Below are positions 1 to 6,875 of a stretch of DNA of 10,536 nucleotides, piece by piece (position 1 is the first letter of the stretch; each line of letters opens with the position of its first letter). The position numbers were made by a program, and so were the translations under genes. Source of the stretch: a bacterium (GTDB lineage: Bacteria > Bacteroidota > Ignavibacteria > Kapaibacteriales > UBA961); NCBI GenBank assembly GCA_022844575.1, contig JALHLL010000114.1, positions 1 through 10,536 of the forward strand, read 5' to 3'. The notes under the pieces were generated by a model. It searched no databases. It was not told the origin of the DNA and worked only from the letters and a program-made list of their open reading frames with translations.

Positions 1-415
1 TGTTCTTGGAAAAAAACTTGGTGAAATCATTAAAGAACAATCGTTTATACAGTATAGTTCAGTTATTCCTGTACCTATTCATGCCGCAAGAAAACGCGAA
101 CGGGGATATAATCAAGCAGAAATTATTGCAAAAGGAATTGAGTCAATCATAAAAGTACCTATTTCTCCAAAGGCATTATATCGGACAAAATATACTCCTT
201 CACAAACAACATTATCTTCAAAGGAACGGTTGTCAAATGTGAGCGGTTTATTCAAATCAATGGCTCAAAAAACTTCATTCTTCGATAAAAACGTTTTACT
301 TATTGATGATATCTTTACAACAGGTGCAACGGTAAATAATTGTGCAAAAATTTTATTAGAGCAAGGTGCGCGTCGTGTAGATGTAGCCGTTATTGGAATT
401 GCAGGTATATCATGA
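1..415 (+). CDS. ComF/GntX-family phosphoribosyltransferase, 3' part
   Basis: The open frame runs in from the left edge (first full codon at 2) and stops with TGA at 413-415, leaving 137 residues of the C-terminal phosphoribosyltransferase domain. Two family hallmarks are visible: a VIPVPIHAARKRERGYNQ block (about 62-115) and the PRPP-binding loop VLLIDDIFTTGAT at about 293-331, with the paired Asp and the TTGAT turn. In ComF proteins this domain usually follows an N-terminal Cys4 zinc-binding segment, which would lie upstream of this window. ComF is linked to DNA uptake in naturally competent bacteria, but many homologues (GntX and others) have no tested role. The stop overlaps the next gene by ATGA, so the two are probably translationally coupled. 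The family call is firm and the cellular role is not. Confidence 0.9.
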   Translation, partial: VLGKKLGEIIKEQSFIQYSSVIPVPIHAARKRERGYNQAEIIAKGIESIIKVPISPKALYRTKYTPSQTTLSSKERLSNVSGLFKSMAQKTSFFDKNVLLIDDIFTTGATVNNCAKILLEQGARRVDVAVIGIAGIS

Positions 416-1809
416 AAACACTTGTTACATTTGTATTGTTTGTTTTCCTTATAATCAACGAGCTTGGGGCGCAAGCACCCGGAGTTACTTTCGAGTATAT
501 ATATCCTTTCAGAGAGGGTATTCCAATTTCAAGGTATAAAGAGAGAAGAACAAAATTAATCTCAGAATTTTCAAATAAATCAGTTATCCTTTCATTTTCG
601 GCTGATATACGTAATAGGCAGAATGATGTTGATTATGAATACAGACAAAACAGTAATTTATGGTATTTAACTGGTATGCCCGATGCCAGTTCAGCATTAT
701 TACTTATACCCCAAGGTTTTGAGTATAAAGGTAAAAATGTGACGGAAATTCTTTTCGTAACACCGAGAGCGGTAGAAAGAGAAGTATGGGTAGGAACAAG
801 ATTAGGGCTGAATGAAGTGGATCCGATTTTAGGAATAAGTTCAGCCGAGAATATAAGCGAATTAACAAATGTTTTAAAAACAATTTTAAAAAACAAAGAT
901 ACCCTTTGGCTGGCGGGCTTACCAACATCAACATATTTACCTCCGATTATAAATCAGAAGTACTTTGTAGATTCTGAAATAAAAGAATTCCTTCACAAGG
1001 ATTTTCCTGAACTATGGATTAAAACGGCAATCCCCAAATTGGCTGCAATGCGTGAAATAAAGGATGCAGATGAATTGCGAATGATGCAGAAGGCAATAGA
1101 CATAAGTATTGAGGGACATAAAGCGGTAATGCAACAAGCAAAAGCAGGAATGAATGAATATGAAATAGAAGCGATAATGGAATATACGTTCAAACGGCTT
1201 GGTGCTGAAGATGTAGGGTATCCTTCCATAGTCGGTTCAGATTATAATGCCTGTATTCTCCATTATATTTCCAATAGAAAAAAAACACAATCAAACGATT
1301 TAATTCTTGCCGATTGCGGAGCCGAGTATCAGAACTATACTGCCGATATTACAAGAACTTTTCCCGTGAGTGGTGTATTTACGAAAGAGCAAAAATTAAT
1401 CTACGATCTGGTATTGGAAGCACAGAATGCAGGTATAGCTGCAAGTAGAAAAGACAATGAATTCCGTGCACCACATAATGCAGCGTTAGAGGTGATACGG
1501 CGTGGTTTAATGGAATTGCAAATAATAAAAGACCCTATTGAAGCAAAATGGTATTTTATGCATGGCACTTCCCATTATCTTGGTTTGGATGTTCATGATG
1601 CAGGAACATTCGGAAACTTGAAAAAAGGTTCGGTAATAACGGTTGAACCGGGTATATATAGACCTAAAGGAAGCCCATGCGATAAGAAATGGTGGAATAT
1701 AGGTATTCGTATTGAAGATGATATTCTGATAACGGATAATGAGCCGATAAATCTTTCGGATGCCCTACCGAGAACTATAACGGAAATAGAAGCATTAATG
1801 AAAAAATAA
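412..1809 (+). CDS. pepP: Exported Xaa-Pro aminopeptidase (aminopeptidase P, M24B)
   Basis: A 465-residue protein expected to remove an N-terminal residue when proline is second. The N-terminal half (about 25-200) matches the AMP_N creatinase-like domain, including the Y-x-x-x-S-N-L-W-Y-L-T-G region. The C-terminal half is a pita-bread M24 domain with all five metal ligands visible: D301 and D312 (ADCG...TADITR), H388 (HGTSHYLG), E412 (VEPGIY) and E435 (RIEDD). H384 and H395 match the other conserved active-site histidines. I chose the ATG at 412 because it overlaps the comF stop by ATGA and because the protein then opens with a clean signal peptide, MKTLVTFVLFVFLIINELGAQA, probably cut after AQA. 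The frame stays open back to 340, but that would bury the signal. The signal implies a periplasmic enzyme, unlike cytoplasmic E. coli PepP. Confidence 0.95.
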   Translation: MKTLVTFVLFVFLIINELGAQAPGVTFEYIYPFREGIPISRYKERRTKLISEFSNKSVILSFSADIRNRQNDVDYEYRQNSNLWYLTGMPDASSALLLIPQGFEYKGKNVTEILFVTPRAVEREVWVGTRLGLNEVDPILGISSAENISELTNVLKTILKNKDTLWLAGLPTSTYLPPIINQKYFVDSEIKEFLHKDFPELWIKTAIPKLAAMREIKDADELRMMQKAIDISIEGHKAVMQQAKAGMNEYEIEAIMEYTFKRLGAEDVGYPSIVGSDYNACILHYISNRKKTQSNDLILADCGAEYQNYTADITRTFPVSGVFTKEQKLIYDLVLEAQNAGIAASRKDNEFRAPHNAALEVIRRGLMELQIIKDPIEAKWYFMHGTSHYLGLDVHDAGTFGNLKKGSVITVEPGIYRPKGSPCDKKWWNIGIRIEDDILITDNEPINLSDALPRTITEIEALMKK

Positions 1810-1810
1810 T

Positions 1811-2056
1811 ATGCCTTTACCTCTTGAAATACTCGAAGAATTACGGGAGCGTTTTCGCAAAGAAAACCCTAACCTTGATTTACCGCCTGCCAGAAAGCTA
1901 ACGGAGGAAGAAATCAGGAAAAAGCGTGAAGAGATTTTGAGAGAAGAAGAGTTACGCCTAAAAGCCGAAAAAATAAAAGAGACTGCAGAGAAAAAACCTT
2001 CTCTTATTGTAAACGCCTTGAAAAAGTATATTGATCAGGATAAGAAACAACGATGA
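1811..2056 (+). CDS. Small charged helical protein, unknown function
   Basis: An 81-residue ORF fits exactly between its neighbours: its ATG begins one base after the pepP stop region and its TGA overlaps the trmB ATG (ATGA, 2053-2056). That spacing is the main evidence that it is translated. The sequence is very rich in Glu, Lys and Arg. A helix around 4-18 (LEILEELRERFRKEN) is followed by a proline break (LDLPPARKL, about 22-30), a long predicted coiled-coil-like helix with E/K/R runs at about 31-62, and a short C-terminal segment, SLIVNALKKYIDQ. There is no signal peptide, membrane segment or cysteine, so it is probably cytoplasmic. I do not recognise a family, and low-complexity helices like this give misleading matches. 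A role alongside TrmB or in protein-protein contacts would be a guess from position only. Confidence 0.7.
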   Translation: MPLPLEILEELRERFRKENPNLDLPPARKLTEEEIRKKREEILREEELRLKAEKIKETAEKKPSLIVNALKKYIDQDKKQR

Positions 2057-2727
2057 AAGTAATTGACTTCAAAAAATATCCGATGCCTAGGATGAGGCAT
2101 CATGTTAATCCAACCCTTTATCTCTCTTTTAAGAGTCATCATAAAAGTCCTTTTTGGTACCCCCCACTTATTGAGCATATTAAATGGGATGATTATTTTG
2201 CAAATGGAAAACAACCTACAGTTCTTGATATAGGGTGCGGTCGTGGCGGATTACTGATTGATTATTCACTCATTCATCCCGAAATTAATATTTTGGGTAT
2301 GGAATTGCGTAAACAAGCTGTCGAATGGATTCATTCGGTATTAGCGGGTGAAGAATTGACGAATGTAGCTACCTTATGGTATAGTGTCGTAAATGGCTTG
2401 AGTTTTATCGAGGATGATTCCATAGATACGATTTTTTACTTTTTTCCTGACCCTTGGCCTAAGTTAAGGCATCATAAACGACGATTGTTTTCACAAGAGT
2501 TCTTAGAAGAATTATACCGAGTTATGCGCCATGATGCAACATTATTTCTTATGACTGATGTAGAAGAAGTGGATTTGTATCAACAAGAGATTATGAAGGA
2601 ATACGGTAAGTTTACATTTGAATACTGTGAGAACGATGAAGACTGGGATTTGCCCAAAACAGATCAGGAAAAGTTTTCACTACGAAAAGGAATTCCATAT
2701 AAACGCATGATTGTTCGGAAAAGATAA
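2053..2727 (+). CDS. trmB: tRNA (guanine-N7-)-methyltransferase
   Basis: A 224-residue, class I SAM-dependent methyltransferase that forms m7G at position 46 in the variable loop of tRNA. The SAM-binding motif is VLDIGCGRGG (57-66) and the acidic residue after strand 2 is E84 (GMELR). The family signature FPDPWPKLRHHKRRL covers 131-145, followed by TDVEE (168-172) and the C-terminal T-x-x-E (203-206, TDQE) that contacts substrate in TrmB structures. The length is typical of the family. The ATG at 2053 overlaps the stop of the small upstream ORF, and an AGGA stretch about 15 bases upstream is at most a weak ribosome site, so coupling is likely. Only 4 bases separate it from aat. The call is secure. 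Confidence 0.96.
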   Translation: MKVIDFKKYPMPRMRHHVNPTLYLSFKSHHKSPFWYPPLIEHIKWDDYFANGKQPTVLDIGCGRGGLLIDYSLIHPEINILGMELRKQAVEWIHSVLAGEELTNVATLWYSVVNGLSFIEDDSIDTIFYFFPDPWPKLRHHKRRLFSQEFLEELYRVMRHDATLFLMTDVEEVDLYQQEIMKEYGKFTFEYCENDEDWDLPKTDQEKFSLRKGIPYKRMIVRKR

Positions 2728-2731
2728 ACCG

Positions 2732-3394
2732 ATGGAAACACCTACTCTGCTTAATAATACTATAACAACAGAGGCATTACAATATGCCTATTCGAATGGA
2801 TATTTTCCGATGTGGAATGATTATACGGGAATAATGGAATGGCATAATCCCGATCCGCGTGCAATTTTTCTGCTTGATAGAATAAAAGTGAGTAAATCGC
2901 TTAAACAAGCTATTCGTAGAAATAATTTTATCTATACCATAAATACAGCTTTTTCAGATGTAATAAAAGCATGTGCCGATAGAGATGATTGTTGGATAAA
3001 TGAAGAGATAATAGAGTGCTATACGGAATTTCATAAGCAAGGAAATGCACATTCATTTGAAGTATGGAATAATAATACTCTGGTAGGAGGTTTATATGGC
3101 ATTTCGTCAGGAGCAGCCTTTTGCGGCGAATCCATGTTCTCGCGGGTTTCCGATGCATCCAAATGTGCTTTTATCTATTCGTGCATTTTTTTGTCATTAT
3201 GCGGCTTCCACTTTGTAGATTCGCAATATATCAACCATCATACTGAACTACTCGGAGCTTTTGAAATCCCGAAGCAAGAGTATTTAGAGCGTTTGGATGG
3301 CGCCTTATCGGTTGGATATTGTTTCGACATCTCAAAGTCATCGCTAATAAAACATCCAATTGATTTTATAGAAAGTATATCGCAAAATTCGTAA
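2732..3394 (+). CDS. aat: Leucyl/phenylalanyl-tRNA-protein transferase
   Basis: A 220-residue enzyme that transfers Leu or Phe from aminoacyl-tRNA to proteins with N-terminal Arg or Lys, making bacterial N-degrons read by ClpS/ClpAP. Conserved blocks appear in family order: AYSNGYFPM (19-27), NPDPRAIF (39-46), WINEEIIECYTEFHKQG (88-104), AHSFEVW (106-112), LVGGLYG (117-123), FCGESMFSRVSDASK (130-144) and GFHFVDSQ (158-165). The W-W-S-PDPR motif of many homologues reads E-W-H-NPDPR here. The start at 2732 lies 4 bases after the trmB stop. A TTG at 2711 is in frame but lies inside trmB and adds nothing conserved, and GGAAAAG at 2717-2723 could serve as a ribosome site for 2732. The call is confident. 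Confidence 0.95.
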   Translation: METPTLLNNTITTEALQYAYSNGYFPMWNDYTGIMEWHNPDPRAIFLLDRIKVSKSLKQAIRRNNFIYTINTAFSDVIKACADRDDCWINEEIIECYTEFHKQGNAHSFEVWNNNTLVGGLYGISSGAAFCGESMFSRVSDASKCAFIYSCIFLSLCGFHFVDSQYINHHTELLGAFEIPKQEYLERLDGALSVGYCFDISKSSLIKHPIDFIESISQNS

Positions 3395-3395
3395 T

Positions 3396-5066
3396 ATGAA
3401 TAAGCATAAGTATATATACGCGCGCACCCTACAGACCGTACTTTTATGTACAGCGCTGTACTTATACTCATGTGTAAATAATAAACTAGATCATCCCAAA
3501 GAATTGACATGCATAACGCCGCCGATTGAATGTAAGCCAAAAGCGTGGACGGGTAAAGCGTTTGATACAACCGAAAAAGTTAATAATACATTTCTAAGGA
3601 TCAGAAAAGTTAAAGGTGCGGGTTCGGATTCTAATGAATGGAAGTTGTTGCTTAATAAAAACGCTGAAGGTTTTATGACAACCGACAATGTTTTAAGGGA
3701 AATAGAAAGAAAAGTACAACTTTCATCTTCCCTCTTAAGCATAGAATCCAATACAACTTTCCAAAGAACAAAAACACAGAAAGATGTATCACAGGGAATG
3801 AGTGCATCCATTTCCTCTTCACCTATTCATGCCTACTCTACACCATCTACAAATTCCGTGATATATACGGCATCCTTAAAAGTTGCAGGTAAAAAACAGA
3901 CAGTAAGTGAATGGTCATCGCATCCGGCTTTTACTCCCGATAAAAAATATATGTTTTTTTCCTCCGATAAAGAGGGTGGTTTCGGTGGAACGGATATTTG
4001 GTTTGCAAGAGTGTCGAACGATACAATTTTTAATGCTATAAATTGCGGTCCGAAAATTAACACACCATGTGATGAGATATCGCCTTTCGTCTCCGACGAT
4101 GGTGAATATTTATATTTTTCTTCACCCGGGCATGAAACTATCGGTGGATATGATATACTATTTTCCCGAATTAACTCGGCTGTACTTTCACCGAATGTAT
4201 TTTCAAATGCTGAGAATTATGGTGCACCTGTAAACACCGTTTTTGATGAAGTATTTCCGACCTCCTTCGAGAATCCTAAAACTTTGTTATTCTATTCATC
4301 AAATCAGTCCCAAAATGGAATAATTCCGGAAAAAGATTTTGATATGTTTGTTCTTCGTGAGTTTTACAATTCAAGTGATATAGAGCGAGTCGAAAGTAAA
4401 AAAAATCCTTTTACTGTTAAAATTGAAGGGACGGTTAAAGATATAAGGAATAATCCTGTTGCTGATGCGGATGTTATAGCTAAAAACTCAAGAACAAGTG
4501 AAACGGTAGCGCAAACAAAGAGTAATGAAAGTGGTGAGTATTCATTGGAAGTGCCGAATGATAATCCGGTAGACATAACTGCACAAAAAGATAATAGCTT
4601 ATATTTTACCGAAAAACTTAATTTTAAGCCTGAAGATAAATATAGACCACGCATTGTAGAAATTACATTACCCGAAAAAATTGCATTGCGTATCAATTTC
4701 CCTAATGATGTTTCAGAAGACCCTTACACTTTTGTACTTGATAGTAATGGAATGGAAACGGAACAAACATGGCAAAAAGAATTGGACATAGTTGCAGAAA
4801 ATATAAAGAGATATAGCAGTAAAGTAAAAAAGATTGAACTTGTCGGTCACACTGACGAAGTTGCTTCGGAAGCATACAATAAAGCATTGGCACAAAAACG
4901 CGTGAATTTTATAGCGAATGAATTAGTTAAGCGTGGTGTAAGTAAAAAATTGTTATCTACACGTAGTGAAGGCGAGCAAAAGCCCTTACCTTTACGCACA
5001 CCGGAAGACCTCGAATATTATCGAAAACGTTTGCGCCGCGTCGAGTTGGAAAAGATAATTGAATAA
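3396..5066 (+). CDS. OmpA-family lipoprotein with PD40 repeats and CRD (PorE-like)
   Basis: A 556-residue outer-membrane lipoprotein candidate. It has a lipoprotein signal ending in LYSC with the acylated Cys at 26; a 120-150 residue Ser/Thr-rich stretch without recognisable fold; and three PD40/WD40-like blades at about 175-205 (HPAFTPDKKYMFFSS...GGTDIW), 226-257 (EISPFVSDDGEYLYFSS...GGYDILF) and 284-320. A carboxypeptidase-regulatory-like beta domain follows at about 342-410 (IEGTVKDIRNNPVADADV), then an OmpA C-terminal domain at about 430-556. The two residues that bind diaminopimelate in OmpA proteins are present: D487 (GHTD) and R502 (AQKR), 15 apart as expected. The order lipoprotein, propeller, CRD, OmpA is that of PorE, which ties the type IX secretion machine to peptidoglycan. 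PorE also has TPRs, and none are obvious here. One base separates it from aat. A generic OmpA/PD40 protein is the alternative. Confidence 0.88.
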   Translation: MNKHKYIYARTLQTVLLCTALYLYSCVNNKLDHPKELTCITPPIECKPKAWTGKAFDTTEKVNNTFLRIRKVKGAGSDSNEWKLLLNKNAEGFMTTDNVLREIERKVQLSSSLLSIESNTTFQRTKTQKDVSQGMSASISSSPIHAYSTPSTNSVIYTASLKVAGKKQTVSEWSSHPAFTPDKKYMFFSSDKEGGFGGTDIWFARVSNDTIFNAINCGPKINTPCDEISPFVSDDGEYLYFSSPGHETIGGYDILFSRINSAVLSPNVFSNAENYGAPVNTVFDEVFPTSFENPKTLLFYSSNQSQNGIIPEKDFDMFVLREFYNSSDIERVESKKNPFTVKIEGTVKDIRNNPVADADVIAKNSRTSETVAQTKSNESGEYSLEVPNDNPVDITAQKDNSLYFTEKLNFKPEDKYRPRIVEITLPEKIALRINFPNDVSEDPYTFVLDSNGMETEQTWQKELDIVAENIKRYSSKVKKIELVGHTDEVASEAYNKALAQKRVNFIANELVKRGVSKKLLSTRSEGEQKPLPLRTPEDLEYYRKRLRRVELEKIIE

Positions 5067-5074
5067 TATTTAAA

Positions 5075-5090
5075 CCTGTACATGCACAGG
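5075..5090. terminator. Weak inverted repeat in the convergent gap, possible bidirectional terminator
   Basis: CCTGT and ACAGG flank six bases, making a 16-base near-palindrome with one mismatched pair. It lies 8 bases after the OmpA-lipoprotein stop and is followed on the minus strand by TTTAAATATT. Position between convergent genes supports a termination role, but the stem is only 5 bp and no real U-tract follows on the plus strand, so this is tentative. Nothing else was seen in the 63-base gap 5067-5129. Confidence 0.3.
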
Positions 5091-5129
5091 GGAATGCTAT
5101 CAATCCTCACTTTTCTCATTTTATAATTT

Positions 5130-5867
5130 TTATTCTATACTGTTAGCTTTAAATGGTATTACTATATTCACGTCATGGAAGTCAGGTCTTTCTTCGTTAA
5201 TCGCATAAATTATTCGACACTTTTCTAGAATGTTTATAACAATATCTTCAAATTCACTTTCTGTAGAATTTAAAATTCTAACATCACGAACATACCCATC
5301 TTTTGTTAAAGTGGCGGAAATATGAATATTTCCCTTTACCATATATTCTTTCACTGTCAATCGTTTGTTTACCAATCTTGCAATTTCTCTCCCAAAAGGA
5401 TTAGTAAATAAAGTATCTGGACAGACAGGCTTATTGGGTACTTGGATGTCATAATCACTACGTAAAGAAAATCGAACAGGTATTAACATCCAATATTGTA
5501 TTGGCTTTCCTTCTTGCATTGCCGGATTAGTTTTCACCTTGTACGCTGCTTCCATTGCCGAATTAATAAATACTTTATCTGTATACTTATCAACTAGAAC
5601 TTTAGTAATTTCACCTGAAAAATCAACCAGTATCTTTAACATAACTTGTCCCTCAAGATTACTTCTTAAAGCTTCTTCAGGATATACAGTAAAGGCACTT
5701 ATTTGCCTTCTAATATCATTACCATCAGGCTCTACATCTGCTGCTATAAATATCTCCGAATCAGCATCTATAGTTTTCTTTACCGAATCAATAAAAAAAA
5801 TAGCAGGTAAAGAATACACTTTACCTGACATTATGAGTACCATCATTAATAAAGGAAACAACTTCAT
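5130..5867 (-). CDS. Secreted protein with two TonB-C-like domains (paralog A)
   Basis: A 245-residue protein with a cleavable-looking signal peptide (MKLFPLLMMVLIMSGKVYS, cut near 19). Residues 60-135 form a clear TonB C-terminal domain: YPEEALRSNLEGQV, LVDFSGEI, an AMEAAYKVKTNPAMQEGKP stretch and IPVRFSL. Residues 171-241 look like a second, weaker copy (KGNIHISATLTKDGYVRDVRIL...VNIVIPF) lacking the YPE and NPA motifs. Classical TonB has an N-terminal membrane anchor that meets ExbB/ExbD and a proline-rich spacer. Neither is seen here, so energy transduction is doubtful and a periplasmic or envelope scaffold role is more likely (inference). It is a clear paralog of the protein at 6112-6831, sharing DVEPDGNDIR and NPAMQ-GKPIQYWM. 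Its ATG overlaps the stop of the receiver-like ORF at 5864-6019. No Shine-Dalgarno is visible. Confidence 0.85.
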   Translation of the reverse strand: MKLFPLLMMVLIMSGKVYSLPAIFFIDSVKKTIDADSEIFIAADVEPDGNDIRRQISAFTVYPEEALRSNLEGQVMLKILVDFSGEITKVLVDKYTDKVFINSAMEAAYKVKTNPAMQEGKPIQYWMLIPVRFSLRSDYDIQVPNKPVCPDTLFTNPFGREIARLVNKRLTVKEYMVKGNIHISATLTKDGYVRDVRILNSTESEFEDIVINILEKCRIIYAINEERPDFHDVNIVIPFKANSIE

Positions 5868-6019
5868 TGTAGTAAAAATTGTTTTAAAAATTTTTTATTT
5901 GTACAAATCATATTTATTTGCGTCAGATCACTATTTAGCTCAAATCCCTCTAATGATAAAATACGTTTCAGTAGTGTACTTATCTTATCTTCATCATCTA
6001 CGATTGATATATTATTCAT
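5864..6019 (-). pseudogene. Truncated response-regulator receiver domain remnant (51 codons)
   Basis: On the minus strand an ATG at 6019-6017 opens a 51-codon frame ending with TGA at 5866-5864. It begins MNNISIVDDEDKISTLLKRI and continues LSLEGFEL, the pattern of beta1-alpha1-beta2 of CheY-like receiver domains: hydrophobic strand, acidic pair D8-D9, then an amphipathic helix and EGFE-like turn. After about residue 29 the similarity stops. The rest (NSDLTQINMICTNKK onward) is AT-rich and unlike a receiver, and the phosphoacceptor Asp, Thr/Ser and Lys are absent. The other two frames do not continue the domain. A functional receiver is therefore excluded; it is a gene fragment or a small ORF derived from one. 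Its stop overlaps the downstream ATG (ATGA), so it could still be translated and couple to paralog A. Confidence 0.65.
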
Positions 6020-6111
6020 TTAATGTATCATAGTTCTGCACAAATCTAATTCTATATTTACAAATTAGTTGTCCATCCAATATACTCATTCACAAAAAAT
6101 AATAGTATCTC
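6020..6111 (-). promoter_or_regulatory. Intergenic spacer with a possible Bacteroidota-type -10 element
   Basis: This 92-base AT-rich spacer lies between paralog B and the receiver-like ORF. On the minus strand it holds TAGATTTG (complement of 6041-6048), matching the TAnnTTTG -7 element of Bacteroidota promoters, about 22 bases before the receiver-like ATG. A TTTG -33 element at the usual distance was not found, so promoter activity is only possible. Confidence 0.2.
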
Positions 6112-6831
6112 CTAATTTTCTTTGGCAATCGTTACATTAAGTGTAACTTTTAGGTTGCGAACATCTTTATTATCAGGGAATATTCCATTTATCAGCTTCA
6201 AATCTTCGAGCATATCCGGTATAACTTCCTCCAAATAATCAGATGTTGAACTTAATACTTCTACATCATCAATCTCACCATCGTTTTCCAATGTTATTGA
6301 AACAGTAACAGTTCCACTTATCATTTCACTACTCCTATTCCTATATAATCCGCCTAATTTTGTCGAGAGCTGTATTCCCAAAAAATCTGTAAACTCTTTA
6401 TCATGTCCAACTTTCTTAAAAAGAAGACTATTTGTTCTGCTATTATTTAATTCGAACTTAATGGGTACTGTCATCCAATACTGTATAGGTTTACCTCCTT
6501 GCATTGCAGGATTAGTTTTGACTTTATTTGTAGCTATTTCAACTGCTTGAGTAAAAAGCTCATTAGAAGAATTTAGAATTTTCGTTTTCTTAATAGTACC
6601 ATCAAAATCAATTAATACTGTTAAAACTACGGCACCTTCTATTTTTGATCGATGAGCTGCCTCAGGATAAATGACAGCTCTGACAAGCTGGTTTCTTATG
6701 TCATTACCATCAGGTTCAACATCTGCAGCTCGAGATGACTGTTTTACAGAATCAACAAAAAAATTAGCAGGTAAAGCATACACCTTACCTGCTACAATAC
6801 TTAGCAACATTATTAAAAGAAACAACCTCAT
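6112..6831 (-). CDS. Secreted protein with two TonB-C-like domains (paralog B)
   Basis: A 239-residue protein with an N-terminal signal peptide (MRLFLLIMLLSIVAGKVYA, AxA-like cut before LP at 20). The first TonB-C domain covers about 53-127: IYPEAAHRSKIEGAVV, VLIDFDGTI, KVKTNPAMQGGKPIQYWM, VPIKFEL. The second, weaker repeat covers about 167-236 (SGTVTVSITLENDGEIDDVEVL...LKVTLNVTI). There is no membrane anchor or Pro-rich spacer of a classical TonB and no exbB/exbD nearby, so a link to TonB-dependent receptors is unproven. Compared with paralog A it lacks about 8 residues after the signal peptide and differs most in the linker between domains. The start lies 44 bases downstream of the topA stop with no terminator seen, so readthrough from fur-topA is likely. 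No clear Shine-Dalgarno precedes it. Confidence 0.85.
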   Translation of the reverse strand: MRLFLLIMLLSIVAGKVYALPANFFVDSVKQSSRAADVEPDGNDIRNQLVRAVIYPEAAHRSKIEGAVVLTVLIDFDGTIKKTKILNSSNELFTQAVEIATNKVKTNPAMQGGKPIQYWMTVPIKFELNNSRTNSLLFKKVGHDKEFTDFLGIQLSTKLGGLYRNRSSEMISGTVTVSITLENDGEIDDVEVLSSTSDYLEEVIPDMLEDLKLINGIFPDNKDVRNLKVTLNVTIAKEN

Positions 6832-6875
6832 TGCAGCGGAAAAATTAGTTGTAAAAGAAGTATTTACTAAAAAAC

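Noticed and set aside
340..411. 24-codon N-terminal extension of the aminopeptidase P frame
   Set aside because: It lies wholly inside comF, is Cys/Arg-rich and unlike the family, and would mask the signal peptide that starts at 412.
2711..2731. TTG start for aat
   Set aside because: It lies within the trmB coding region and adds seven unconserved residues. The ATG at 2732 follows the trmB stop with normal spacing.
3238..3570. Minus-strand 110-codon ORF across the aat/lipoprotein junction
   Set aside because: It is antisense to two well-supported genes, and the translation has no family features.
5539..6033. 164-codon plus-strand ORF
   Set aside because: Most of it is antisense to paralog A and its signal peptide. 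The product is hydrophobic low-complexity sequence with no recognisable motif.
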